From Candidatus Zixiibacteriota bacterium (lineage in GTDB: Bacteria; Zixibacteria; MSB-5A5; GN15; PGXB01): a stretch of DNA of 37,557 nt. Shown one piece after another: positions 18,003 to 26,434 of this stretch (positions are counted from its first letter, which is position 1; the number at the start of each line of letters is the position of its first letter). Both the position numbers and the translations under genes were made by a program. The notes under the pieces are model-generated. The model did not search any database, had not been told where the DNA came from, and saw only the letters and a program-made list of their open reading frames with translations. Where the stretch lies: the NCBI GenBank assembly GCA_026397505.1, contig JAPLUR010000120.1:1-37557 (forward strand), in the 5' to 3' direction.

Positions 18003-19337
18003 ATGACGGATATGACCGACAGGAAAGACCCTCTTGATGCAAGAATCGATGCTATCGGCCCCGAAGAGATTCGGAAAGCTCTGCAGATTCTTTCCGAAAA
18101 GATCGACAGCCGGGCGGCGGCCTATCTCAACACCTGTGTGCACTGCGGCCTTTGCGCCGATTCATGCCATTATTACCTGAGTAATGGGGAAATTGAATCG
18201 GTTCCGGCCTACAAACTGAATCTGCTGCTGTCGGCTTTCAAACGGTATTTCACTTTTCTGGGCAGGCATGCTCCCTCTCTGGGCGGGGCGAAAGATTTGG
18301 ACCGGGAAAAACTCCGTGAATGGATTGATTCTCTTTACGGTAGATGCAGTCTTTGCGGCCGTTGCACCATAAACTGCTCGGTCGGCATCGATATTTCCCG
18401 CCTTATCCGGATCGGCCGGAGCGTGCTGGCCTCGATTGATCTGGTGCCTCCGGATCTTCAAGCGACCGTCAATACCGCCCTGGAAAAAGGGAATAACATG
18501 GGAATTCCCCGGACCGAATGGCTGGAGACAGTGCAATGGCTGGAGGAGGAACTTCAGCAGGAGGTGAGGAATGCTGCTGCACGGCTTCCCATTGATCAGA
18601 AGAATGCTCGATATTTATATACGGTCAACCCGCGGGAGCCGAAGTTTTTCCCTCTTTCGCTTGTGGCGACCGCCAAGATATTTTTCGCCGCCCGCGAAAA
18701 CTGGACTCTGGCTTCCGATTTCTATGATGTCACTAACTATGGTCTTTTCAGCGGCGATGATGCCGCCTCCGGTCTGATTTCCAGTCGTCTTCTGGAAACA
18801 ATGAAAAGACTTCAGGCGGAGACCCTGGTTTTGGGAGAATGCGGGCACGGCTTCAATTCTAACCGCTGGGAGGCCCCCGAATGGCTGGCATCAAAGCAGG
18901 ACATCCCAACCATAAGCATCTTACAGGTTATCGCCGATTATATCCATCAGGGGAAAATCAAACTTGATCCAACCCGCAACCGGAAGACTGTCACCCTGCA
19001 CGACCCCTGCAACCTGGTGAGAATGGGCGGCGTAATCGAGGAGCAGCGTTTTATCCTGAAACACGCTGTCGCCAATTTCGTTGAGATGTACCCCAATCGG
19101 GAGAAAAATTTCTGCTGTGGCGGCGGCGGCGGACAGCTTTCCATGAGCCGCTATGCATCGCGAAGGTTAAAGGCGGGGGGGATAAAAGCAGAGCAGATCA
19201 AGAAGACCGGCGCCAGGATAGTCGTTGCCCCCTGTCACAATTGTATTGATCAGTTGAGCGAATTGAATAAAGAATACAAGCTCGGAGTGGAGATCAAAAC
19301 CCTTTCCGAGATTGTGGCCGCTGCCCTGGTAATTTAA
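18003..19337 (+). CDS. DsrK/HdrD-like iron-sulfur protein (heterodisulfide reductase family)
   Basis: 444 residues. Two 4Fe-4S motifs lie in the N-terminal third: Cys45, 48, 51, 55 and Cys115, 118, 121, 125. The C-terminal half has the catalytic cysteine set of the CCG domain: GECGHGF, HDPCN, NFCCGGGGG and APCHNC, which binds the special 4Fe-4S centre that cleaves disulfides in HdrD and DsrK. No transmembrane segment is seen, so it should dock on the preceding membrane subunit from the cytoplasmic side. With DsrC as the first gene, the natural substrate is the DsrC intramolecular disulfide or trisulfide. TmcB or a generic HdrD-like electron-transfer role are alternatives. Confidence 0.88.
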   Translation: MTDMTDRKDPLDARIDAIGPEEIRKALQILSEKIDSRAAAYLNTCVHCGLCADSCHYYLSNGEIESVPAYKLNLLLSAFKRYFTFLGRHAPSLGGAKDLDREKLREWIDSLYGRCSLCGRCTINCSVGIDISRLIRIGRSVLASIDLVPPDLQATVNTALEKGNNMGIPRTEWLETVQWLEEELQQEVRNAAARLPIDQKNARYLYTVNPREPKFFPLSLVATAKIFFAARENWTLASDFYDVTNYGLFSGDDAASGLISSRLLETMKRLQAETLVLGECGHGFNSNRWEAPEWLASKQDIPTISILQVIADYIHQGKIKLDPTRNRKTVTLHDPCNLVRMGGVIEEQRFILKHAVANFVEMYPNREKNFCCGGGGGQLSMSRYASRRLKAGGIKAEQIKKTGARIVVAPCHNCIDQLSELNKEYKLGVEIKTLSEIVAAALVI

Positions 19338-19342
19338 AGCGA

Positions 19343-20509
19343 TTACCGTTTCTTCCGGCTTTCGGCGATTTCCCTGACCGCCTTAATGGCGGCCCTGATA
19401 TCATCCTCAGCATTAAACGGGCCGATTCCAAATCGAACCGAGCCATGAATCTTATCGGTGCCCAATTGCTCATGCACCAGCGGGGCGCAATGGAGCCCCG
19501 TGCGGCTGGCGATATTGTAGTCGACATCGAGCATGGTACCGGTATCGGCCGCCTCCAGTCCATCGATATTGAAAGCGAGCACGCCGATATGGTCGTTTAA
19601 ATCTTCCTGACAGTATAGTATGACCCCCGGTATGCTTTTCAGGCCGTCGCGAAGCATAATGAGCAATCGTGACTCCAGCTCGTGAATGTTGTGCATTCCC
19701 CTTTTTTCAATCCAATCCACTCCGGCTTTCAGGCCGGAAATGCCCGAGAGGTTGGCGGTGCCATATTCAAGGCGATAGGGATACTCCTCCAGATGCGTAC
19801 GAATCGCCGAGCGCACGCCGGTGCCGCCGGCGCGGGTATGGCTGATTTCCACTCCATCGCAGACATACAGTCCTCCAATACCCGTCGGTCCCATGAGCGA
19901 CTTATGCCCAGTGAAAGCGACCACATCAATATTCATTGCCTGAACGTCAATCGGGATTTTTCCAGCCGTCTGTGAGGCATCGATAAGGAATGGAATCCCT
20001 TTTTGGCGGCAGATGGCCCCGATTTCCCCGACCGGCTGAACTGTGCCGATCACATTCGAAGCATGGTTGACTGCCACCAAGCGGGTATTTTTCTTGATCT
20101 TCTTGGCGATATCCTCCGGATGGACAAACCCTTTGCTGTCAAACGGGATATAATCTAACTCGACTCTGCTGTCCCTATAGAGATGATAGAGCGGCCGCAA
20201 CACCGAATTATGCTCGATATTGGTTGTGATAGCGTGATCCCCTTCCTTAAGCAGTCCGAAAATGGCCAGATTCAGCGCATCCGTGGCGTTATAGGAAAAA
20301 ATGAGTCGGTTGGGGTCAGTACCGTTAAAAAATCTGGTGAGAAGTTTTCGGGTATCCTCCACAAGTCCGCCGGCCACGATGCAGAGGTCATAGCCGGAGC
20401 GTCCGGGGTTGACTCCATAGTTGCGGTAAGAGTAATCCATCATTTGGTAGACTTCTTCCGGTTTTGGGAATGTTGTCGCGCCGTTGTCGAGATAAACTAA
20501 TTTGTCCAT
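19343..20509 (-). CDS. Cysteine desulfurase family protein (class V aminotransferase fold)
   Basis: 388 residues from the ATG at 20507-20509 (protein begins MDKLVYLDNGATTFPKP, the classic NifS/SufS opening). The PLP lysine is Lys203 in TGHKSLMGPTG, with His100 and Asp177 (IDASQTAG) positioned for PLP binding. The candidate persulfide cysteine is Cys341 in RTGLHCAPLVHE. This pattern matches the bacterial subgroup annotated as cysteine desulfurase family protein rather than canonical IscS. The ORF could be extended 50 codons upstream, but that would run through the promoter at 20544-20572. The gene is convergent with the dsr-like operon (5 bp between stops). It could supply sulfur to DsrC; that link is inference. 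Confidence 0.9.
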   Translation of the reverse strand: MDKLVYLDNGATTFPKPEEVYQMMDYSYRNYGVNPGRSGYDLCIVAGGLVEDTRKLLTRFFNGTDPNRLIFSYNATDALNLAIFGLLKEGDHAITTNIEHNSVLRPLYHLYRDSRVELDYIPFDSKGFVHPEDIAKKIKKNTRLVAVNHASNVIGTVQPVGEIGAICRQKGIPFLIDASQTAGKIPIDVQAMNIDVVAFTGHKSLMGPTGIGGLYVCDGVEISHTRAGGTGVRSAIRTHLEEYPYRLEYGTANLSGISGLKAGVDWIEKRGMHNIHELESRLLIMLRDGLKSIPGVILYCQEDLNDHIGVLAFNIDGLEAADTGTMLDVDYNIASRTGLHCAPLVHEQLGTDKIHGSVRFGIGPFNAEDDIRAAIKAVREIAESRKKR

Positions 20510-20543
20510 TTTATACTCTGCTTTTCTTTTCAAAATTTTGCCT

Positions 20544-20572
20544 ATTATAACGCCCACCGCCTTAGAAGTCAA
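20544..20572 (-). promoter_or_regulatory. Promoter of the cysteine desulfurase gene
   Basis: Minus strand: -35 TTGACT (20572-20567), exactly 17 bp, then a perfect -10 TATAAT (20549-20544), 35 bp before the start codon. It is one of the best promoter matches in the window and fixes the start of the gene. Confidence 0.75.
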
Positions 20573-20734
20573 CAGGTTGGGACCGAATTCCAGAGGGCAA
20601 TATTTGCGGCTGTATTGACGGTAAGGCGCAGGTTCTACTGGTGAGTAAGAAGGCGACATCCACGAGCGGAGAAATGATCTTTAAATTGACCCGATTAACG
20701 GGGTCATATTTGTCCGCAATACCGTAATTTGGGC

Positions 20735-20763
20735 TTGACAAAAGGTTGTGCAATCAATATGTT
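20735..20763 (+). promoter_or_regulatory. Probable promoter of the N-terminal dockerin protein gene
   Basis: The region 20510-20970 holds no gene other than divergent control signals. On the plus strand a perfect TTGACA (20735-20740) is followed by 17 bp and TATGTT (20758-20763). The predicted leader is about 200 nt long. Within it is an inverted repeat TTTATAG-TGA-CTATAAA (20859-20875) that could be an operator or a leader hairpin. Confidence 0.5.
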
Positions 20764-20970
20764 GTTTTCAGAAACCGTTATCTGACAAGGCGTTCTTCGT
20801 ATATTTGGTATCATTGATCTATGAGGTCAGAGAGTAGTGCCGCGCCAAGAATAGACCGTTTATAGTGACTATAAATCATGAAGACGAAACTTGTGAATTG
20901 GTTGAATTTCATCGAGCAGTCTCAGATGGTTTTCGTCGGTGAAGGAAAAACTGAAAATCTGGAGGTTGCT

Positions 20971-21789
20971 ATGAGTCGGAAACCAATTGCAATCTGCACA
21001 ATTCTGATATTGACGCTCATCTTTATGGCGGGTGCGATTCCGGTCGGCGCCGTATGCGGCGATGTCGATGGAAATGGGAATATTAATATTCAGGATATCG
21101 GTCACCTTATCAGATATGTCTATAAGGCAGGGCCGCCGCCGCCCAATCCGCAGGATGCCGATATCGATGGCTCGGGCGCAGTAAACATTCTTGATATAAC
21201 AAGATTGCTGAACTTCCTTTATCGCGGAGGTCCTCAGCCTACCTGCGCGCCTCCTCCATTCGATTTTCCCAATACGCCCGGCTCATGGTGGAAATACTAT
21301 CGCTATAATTATCTGAATGGAAAACTTGATTCATTTTTGGTAACGGCCAATGAATCGGGTGATTTCGTTTATGGTTTTGACAGCGGGACAGAGACTCAGG
21401 ATATTCGGATAGTGGGTAATCAGGTTTACGCGGGACCGATTTCGGTTTGGAATTGGTGCATGGATGTCCCCTATACTTTTCCGCTGGTCGTCGGCGCAAA
21501 ATGGGGGAATAGCGGCATGTGCCTGCCAAATAGTTGGGAATTTTTTGCAGATTTCGATGTAACCGGGAAGGAAATAGCAACTGTTCCCGCGGGGGTATTC
21601 TCCGAAAGTCATCTTATTTCCAGTACCTGGGCGGTGGATGAAAGTGGACCCTCGGGATTTCGAAATGAGTGGTTTGTACCAGGAGTCGGGACGGTCAAAC
21701 TTGAATTGAAAAACCGCCTGTTGGGACCACCGGACACCTGGTTCTGTAATCAGATTTGGTTTTTGGCTGGTTATTATATAGCCCCATGA
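20971..21789 (+). CDS. Secreted protein with N-terminal dockerin repeats
   Basis: I start this at the ATG of MSRKPIA: GGAGG lies 5 nt upstream and a clear signal peptide follows (hydrophobic core about 8-20, cleavage near VGAVC). An earlier in-frame ATG at 20878 would bury the signal peptide. The 272-residue product has a tandem pair of EF-hand-like dockerin repeats right after the signal (about 29-90: GDVDGNGNINIQD and DADIDGSGAVNILD), each followed by the YxxGGPxP-type turn. The other 180 residues form an unrecognised beta-rich domain with several Trp and Cys. No sorting domain is seen. Dockerins usually sit at the C terminus, so this arrangement is reversed. Confidence 0.82.
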   Translation: MSRKPIAICTILILTLIFMAGAIPVGAVCGDVDGNGNINIQDIGHLIRYVYKAGPPPPNPQDADIDGSGAVNILDITRLLNFLYRGGPQPTCAPPPFDFPNTPGSWWKYYRYNYLNGKLDSFLVTANESGDFVYGFDSGTETQDIRIVGNQVYAGPISVWNWCMDVPYTFPLVVGAKWGNSGMCLPNSWEFFADFDVTGKEIATVPAGVFSESHLISSTWAVDESGPSGFRNEWFVPGVGTVKLELKNRLLGPPDTWFCNQIWFLAGYYIAP

Positions 21790-21892
21790 GTGAACCGATT
21801 CTTGTCGGGGAGATTATTATGGAAATCCTGACATGATCCGGGCCGGAATTTCTCGAATCTGATATAGATCACTTCATTCAAAATGCAAAGGT

Positions 21893-22085
21893 CGCTGCCT
21901 CGGAGCGGCACGGGATAACCCCACAGTTGCGGTAAGCATAATCAATCATATTGCAGACTTCTTCCGATTTCGGGAAGGTTTTCGCCCTGTTATCGAGATA
22001 AATCAATTTGTCCGTTTTATTCTCTGTCATTTATTAAGAGCATTCCCATTCTAACGTCAACGCGTTAGATGTCATCAGGTTGGGG
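21893..22085 (-). pseudogene. Decayed copy of the cysteine desulfurase 5' end and promoter
   Basis: The gene-free stretch 21790-22294 contains a second, diverged copy of 20390-20582. The minus-strand reading gives TDKLIYLDN, then FPKSEEV and YRNCGV, parallel to DKLVYLDN, FPKPEEV and YRNYGV of the intact gene, about 40 codons in all. The start codon is mutated (ATG to ACG) and the reading ends where the similarity ends. The upstream part still aligns over the promoter (ATTATAACG versus ATTCTAACG, then TTAGAAGTCAACAGGTTGGG versus TTAGATGTCATCAGGTTGGG) but the -35 and -10 boxes are broken. It is a partial duplication now under no selection. Outside it, 21790-21892 and 22086-22294 show nothing I can name. 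Confidence 0.8.
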
Positions 22086-22294
22086 GGGGTGTTCTTGATA
22101 TAAGGGCGCACGCACAACCGCGAGAAACCGAATTCTGAAATTCGTATACGGAAAGAGACACCGCTCTTTGATCTATGAAAGAATGGGAAATTGCTGTGAA
22201 ATAGAAAATATTCTGTAAGAATAAGGCCAACTGACAAATCATATATTTGAACTGAACCCTTATTTAACCTTTTTAGCTTACGGGAGGATCATTT

Positions 22295-24853
22295 ATGTGC
22301 AAAGTAAAAAGCATCGTTCTTCTTGCAGCCGTTCTTATAGTGCTTCCGGCATTTGCACTGGCACAGGCGCAAATCATGTGGCCGGATGATGTTACCGATC
22401 TCATAATCAAAGCCGCCTATGTCAAGGGAACGGCCAAATGCAACCTATTTTATAAATACACTCTTGATTACAAAGAAGCCAATGGCCAAACCTATTTTCC
22501 CATATTGACTTCGTATATTCCGGTGACAAGTGGTTATCTCGGCAAATGGATCACCGCTGCATTAGCTCCGGGTGACTATGATCTCCGCCTGCAGGTGTAT
22601 CATACGCTATCACCCAACCCGGCAATTACCAGCATCAAACGGGTCAATGTAACGCCTAACGGAAAAATCGGTGCCAGCTTTTTCAACCTTAGCGGGCAGT
22701 ATTCGGCCATTGCCAATTACTGCGATTATGACAACGACGCCCAGTGGGAAATTATTTATGCAACTGGCAGCGGAATAGATGTCATTAATGCTGATGGGTC
22801 CCAGAGCGTCATAGACCAGTATGGCCATTATTATTTGCCGGTGGCGATCGGAAATCTCAATGCAGGGGATCGAATTGATGACATATTGGCCGTGAAAGAT
22901 GTTGACGGTGAAAACAATGATGCCGTAATTGGATATGGGAAAGACGGAATGATGTTCGCAATTTCTCTGGGGACGGATATCGAAAGGAATTGGGAATATG
23001 AGCGCACCTATGCTTATCCGATGCTGAAGGATGTAAATGGAGACAATATTGACGAAATATTCATCAAGGAAAATGGCGCACGACCTCGCGTCATCGATTG
23101 CCGACTGCCGTCCGGGGTGTTTCATGAAGAGGAGGCTCATGCCTTCATTCCCGCCGACCTCAACCACGATGGGGTCTATCGCATGTACGTTTCCTATGGA
23201 AATCAACTCAAGTCTTACAACAGCAACTGGGGCAGTCCTATAAGTCACAGTTTCACCGATCCGAATCATCAGCCCGACAATTTCAACACCTGGGCAAGAT
23301 TTCTGTCGGCTTATGATATTGATGATGATAATGATGATGAACTGATCTTTCTTGCTCCATGCACGGACAACAACTACCATATCTGGGCATTTAACGAGGA
23401 TGTGAATGGCTTTTTGAGCCCTGTATCATCATGGCCACGTAACACATACATATCGAACAGCAAATTCCCCGCGCCTCCGGTCATCGCCGATATTGGCAAA
23501 GATGGCGACCTTGAATATATGATCAGTTTCTGGGGTTGGGAGAATAATTACGGCTACATTTATGCCTGGCATATTGAAAACGGCAATCCCTACAAGGGTA
23601 CGGAACAATCACCGATCTTTGCGCAGACAATATTCCCTTCAGGGATTACGCAGCCAATTTTGGTCGATATTAACAATGATTTGAGTACGGAGGTTGTAGT
23701 CAGCGGATGCGGCCTTGTCGCCAATCCCGGTCAGAGGCTTATCGCATGGGATAAGAACGGCAACTGGTTGCCGGAATATACCATGGAGCTTGGGATCGGT
23801 GGTACTGATGATTACATGTTTACCCCTTTTATCAACGATTTCGACCAGAACGGTTATATCGATCTGGTTCTGCCTCTCTGGGAAGGCAAACTCTTCGTGA
23901 GAGGTTTCGCAAATGCGGTGCATGATATTTCCGCAACGCCGGCTGCGATGTATCGTTATGTCCGCAATTTTGACTCTCATGGTCCATCGTATGATCAGAG
24001 TAACAATTATATATGCGGTGATGTGAATGACGACAGTTATATTAACAAAGCCGACATCAATTATCTTATCGCCTATATATTCCAGGGCGGTCCTCCACCA
24101 GTGCATCCCGGATCAGGTGATGTGAACTGCGATGGATATGTCAACGTCGGGGATATGGTCTATATCGTAAATTACCTTATTAAAGGCGGTCCGGCCCCCT
24201 GCGATTGTGAGGGAGGCGTACTCAAAGATGGTACGGCGGCGATAAGTTTGCGCGTAACACCCATTGATGGGTATTCTACATTATGTCTCAACTCCACGAT
24301 TGACCTTGCGGCATTGGAACTCACATTTGATAAGGAACTCGCCAAGAATCCAATCAGTTATATGTCCAAAGATATAAAGTTGTTGCGCACCTCTGTCGGG
24401 AATGGCGAGAGAATTACTTATGTCGACCTCGACGGCGGGACACATATTGGAATAGGAGAATATAATATCATTCGCATTGACGGGGTATCATCCTTGGAAT
24501 CTGCCTCGGCTTTCGATGTGCACGGTAAGATGTATTCGGTGAGAGTTACGGAATGCGGGAAAGCAATGTTGCCGACGGAATTCGCCTTTGATCAAAATTA
24601 CCCTAATCCTTTCAATCCGAGTACTATATTCTCATTTTCACTGCCGGTTGAATCTGAGGTCAATTTGACAATATATAACATCCTTGGTCAAGAGATTGCC
24701 ACTATAATCAATAAGGTAATGCCTGCCGGCGAGCACCGCGTTACCTGGGAGGGTAAGGATATCAATGGTAACTCGGTTGGAAGCGGAGTATACTTATCCA
24801 AATTTAAGGCAGGAGATTTCCAAAGTGTGAGAAAAATCTCACTGTTGAAATAG
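22295..24853 (+). CDS. Secreted FG-GAP/VCBS-repeat protein with dockerin and type IX sorting domain
   Basis: 852 residues with a strong ribosome site (GGGAGG, 8 nt before ATG) and a signal peptide ending near FALAQAQ. Residues about 130-560 contain at least six Asp-rich repeats of the FG-GAP/VCBS type (for example DVNGDNIDEIF, DIDDDNDDELIF, DINNDLSTEVVV, DFDQNGYIDLVL), which suggests a calcium-binding beta-propeller. A paired dockerin follows (about 574-634). The end (about 760-852) is a type IX secretion sorting domain: QNYPNPFNPST, then VNLTIYNILGQEI and SGVYLSKFKAG, ending KISLLK. The protein should cross the outer membrane and be cell-attached or released. No enzyme domain is visible; adhesion or a scaffold role is possible. 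Confidence 0.9.
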   Translation: MCKVKSIVLLAAVLIVLPAFALAQAQIMWPDDVTDLIIKAAYVKGTAKCNLFYKYTLDYKEANGQTYFPILTSYIPVTSGYLGKWITAALAPGDYDLRLQVYHTLSPNPAITSIKRVNVTPNGKIGASFFNLSGQYSAIANYCDYDNDAQWEIIYATGSGIDVINADGSQSVIDQYGHYYLPVAIGNLNAGDRIDDILAVKDVDGENNDAVIGYGKDGMMFAISLGTDIERNWEYERTYAYPMLKDVNGDNIDEIFIKENGARPRVIDCRLPSGVFHEEEAHAFIPADLNHDGVYRMYVSYGNQLKSYNSNWGSPISHSFTDPNHQPDNFNTWARFLSAYDIDDDNDDELIFLAPCTDNNYHIWAFNEDVNGFLSPVSSWPRNTYISNSKFPAPPVIADIGKDGDLEYMISFWGWENNYGYIYAWHIENGNPYKGTEQSPIFAQTIFPSGITQPILVDINNDLSTEVVVSGCGLVANPGQRLIAWDKNGNWLPEYTMELGIGGTDDYMFTPFINDFDQNGYIDLVLPLWEGKLFVRGFANAVHDISATPAAMYRYVRNFDSHGPSYDQSNNYICGDVNDDSYINKADINYLIAYIFQGGPPPVHPGSGDVNCDGYVNVGDMVYIVNYLIKGGPAPCDCEGGVLKDGTAAISLRVTPIDGYSTLCLNSTIDLAALELTFDKELAKNPISYMSKDIKLLRTSVGNGERITYVDLDGGTHIGIGEYNIIRIDGVSSLESASAFDVHGKMYSVRVTECGKAMLPTEFAFDQNYPNPFNPSTIFSFSLPVESEVNLTIYNILGQEIATIINKVMPAGEHRVTWEGKDINGNSVGSGVYLSKFKAGDFQSVRKISLLK

Positions 24854-24874
24854 ATGGTGAATGCCAATCCTGCA

Positions 24875-24908
24875 TTCGGGAGTGCTGGCAAATTGCCACA
24901 CTCCCGAA
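24875..24908. terminator. Long hairpin between convergent genes (bidirectional terminator)
   Basis: A perfect 10-bp stem TTCGGGAGTG / CACTCCCGAA encloses a further TGGCAA / TTGCCA pairing. It lies 22 bp after the stop at 24853 and 39 bp from the stop of the opposite-strand gene. Neither side has a good T-tract, so termination may need Rho. Confidence 0.6.
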
Positions 24909-24946
24909 GGATTGTTGCATGGCACAAATGCTTATTGCACCCCTGC

Positions 24947-25240
24947 TTATTCGCCCGGATCGACAGGTATGACATCGATACAGTCAATACAGTAGTGATG
25001 AATCGGGCCGCAGTCATAATATTTCCCAGTCGCCGGGTCATACAGGTACCCCATCCATATGGTCTTGAGGACGCCAATATGTCCATGGGGGTTACAGGAG
25101 CCGCAGTCGCCAAGGGTTGCGCGCTGATTGTAAACATCGCAGTATATGGCGACAGCAGGTTCGGCGAAAAGTCCGGCCACGCCGATCCCAATAACGACCG
25201 CCAGCCCGAGAGTTTCATCCCAGAGAATGGATGTTCTCAC
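24947..25240 (-). CDS. Small cysteine-rich exported protein
   Basis: 97 residues, starting with GTG at 25238-25240 behind a near-perfect ribosome site (GAGGAGGTG, 7 nt upstream), which makes the gene convincing in spite of its size. The N terminus looks like an export signal or membrane anchor (hydrophobic 11-31, AEPAVA). The mature part has six cysteines (34, 46, 49, 77, 84, 87), including two CxxC pairs, CGSC and CIDC, and four histidines (52, 54, 81, 82). This could be a disulfide-rich secreted peptide or a small metal-binding protein. I recognise no family. No modification enzyme or dedicated exporter lies beside it. Confidence 0.65.
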   Translation of the reverse strand: MRTSILWDETLGLAVVIGIGVAGLFAEPAVAIYCDVYNQRATLGDCGSCNPHGHIGVLKTIWMGYLYDPATGKYYDCGPIHHYCIDCIDVIPVDPGE

Positions 25241-25319
25241 TGTTTAACACCTCCTCTCTTTTTTGTCTGGCCATATTCCCGGCCAGTTTATCACAAATAT
25301 CTTCCTGCAATTCTGGATT

Positions 25320-25433
25320 TCATTCTCTCTTTGACGGAATTGAAAATCTCCAGAGCACTCCGGCGACAATAAGCCTAAACGCTATTGCAATCGGTATGAC
25401 AAGGCCGCGCCATGATTGTTTTACGGCCGGCAT
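25320..25433 (-). CDS. Possible 37-residue membrane peptide
   Basis: In the otherwise gene-free stretch 25241-25716 there is a short minus-strand ORF with GGAG 8 nt before its ATG. The product has a basic N terminus and one hydrophobic segment (GLVIPIAIAFRLIVAGVLW). It lies 79 bp upstream of the cysteine-rich gene and points the same way. It could be a real small membrane peptide or a fragment of a lost membrane protein. The rest of the stretch holds only an inverted repeat CGACACC/GGTGTCG (25493-25529). Confidence 0.25.
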   Translation of the reverse strand: MPAVKQSWRGLVIPIAIAFRLIVAGVLWRFSIPSKRE

Positions 25434-25716
25434 TATGGATTCTCCGCGTAGTCGCATCACGCGGCGAGTGATATGTTAAGTATCTTGTCTGACGACACCA
25501 GGGAAGTAGTTCCTTTGGTCAAGGTGTCGCGCCACTGATTGAAGTATAATCTTCAATCCGGGAAACTGTCAATTGAGAAATTGAGAAGTGAATATCTCTA
25601 TGGATACTATCCGGGTCGTCAGCCTCGTCGCTTAATTATTCGAAGAAAAGCAGGATGGGCAAAAATGGCTTTTGAAAACAAACTGTCCGCTGTGGCGGAG
25701 AGTCTATTTACCTCGG

Positions 25717-26109
25717 CTATTTCGGTGTTGCGATTTTATTTTGCGGTATTCCCTCGAATTGCTCCACCTGCTTGGTTACACAGCGACAGAAGCCATGAAA
25801 TATCGCACAAATACCGCCCATGAGCGAAAAAATACCCCAGAAAAGAGGGCGGCCGAAAATATGTGCCATCCTTGGCTCGGAATGAGGCAGAAGCAGAATC
25901 CCCCATGTAATCAAATAAGCGCCGACCACAATACAGGTATGGCCAAAGACCAGCGTTGCCACTCTACCCCGGTTGATGGCCAGAAATAGGAGAGAGGCGC
26001 CAATCAGAAGCGGCACAATTCCGGCAATGCTTAAGGAACCGACGATCCCGAGAACTCCCAGGACTATCAACACCATACCCAGCGCCGCCGTTATTCTGCT
26101 TGGTTTCAT
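25717..26109 (-). CDS. Four-helix membrane protein of unknown function
   Basis: 130 residues from the ATG at 26107-26109, which has AGGAAGGA 8 nt upstream; an in-frame ATG 78 bp further out lacks this and adds an unlikely leader. Four transmembrane helices are predicted (about 8-24, 28-45, 52-74, 88-107), followed by a polar tail with a Cys-Arg-Cys motif near residue 108. The glycine-rich first helix pair resembles small DUF-type membrane proteins with no known role. The stretch upstream, 26110-26434, contains no gene that I can support. Confidence 0.65.
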   Translation of the reverse strand: MKPSRITAALGMVLIVLGVLGIVGSLSIAGIVPLLIGASLLFLAINRGRVATLVFGHTCIVVGAYLITWGILLLPHSEPRMAHIFGRPLFWGIFSLMGGICAIFHGFCRCVTKQVEQFEGIPQNKIATPK

Positions 26110-26434
26110 ATTGAAAATCCTTCCTATAATGAATAGTAAAATCCGACTAAATTCATGCCCACAGAATAATACCCGGCTTATTCTCAAACAAATATTTTAT
26201 CCGCCTTCATGCAGATTTTCTGATTTCGAGCGACCGTGTCACGCATTCTGTCATGACTACGGCAGGACTCATAAGTAAGTTTCATTTCTCCCTGTTGTCA
26301 AGTCACAGAAGGCTTTGCAATCGGTGAAATATGTCCTCAATGAAATAACTTGCGCCGGAAAGGGATCCATTCTAAATTACCCGTGGTATTGCACCGGCTG
26401 ATCCGGCGTAATTTAAAAGGCAGAAGGAGAATAT

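Noticed and set aside
20510-20659. 50-codon N-terminal extension of the cysteine desulfurase
   Set aside because: It would cover a consensus promoter, and the family begins at the LVYLDNGATT motif.
21000-24200. Dockerins as evidence of a cellulosome
   Set aside because: No cohesin, scaffoldin or glycoside hydrolase is attached to them; similar repeats are widespread in secreted proteins of FCB-type bacteria.
25493-25529. Inverted repeat CGACACC/GGTGTCG as a terminator
   Set aside because: The arms are only 7 bp, there is no T-tract, and the nearest stop codon on the matching strand is about 190 bp away.
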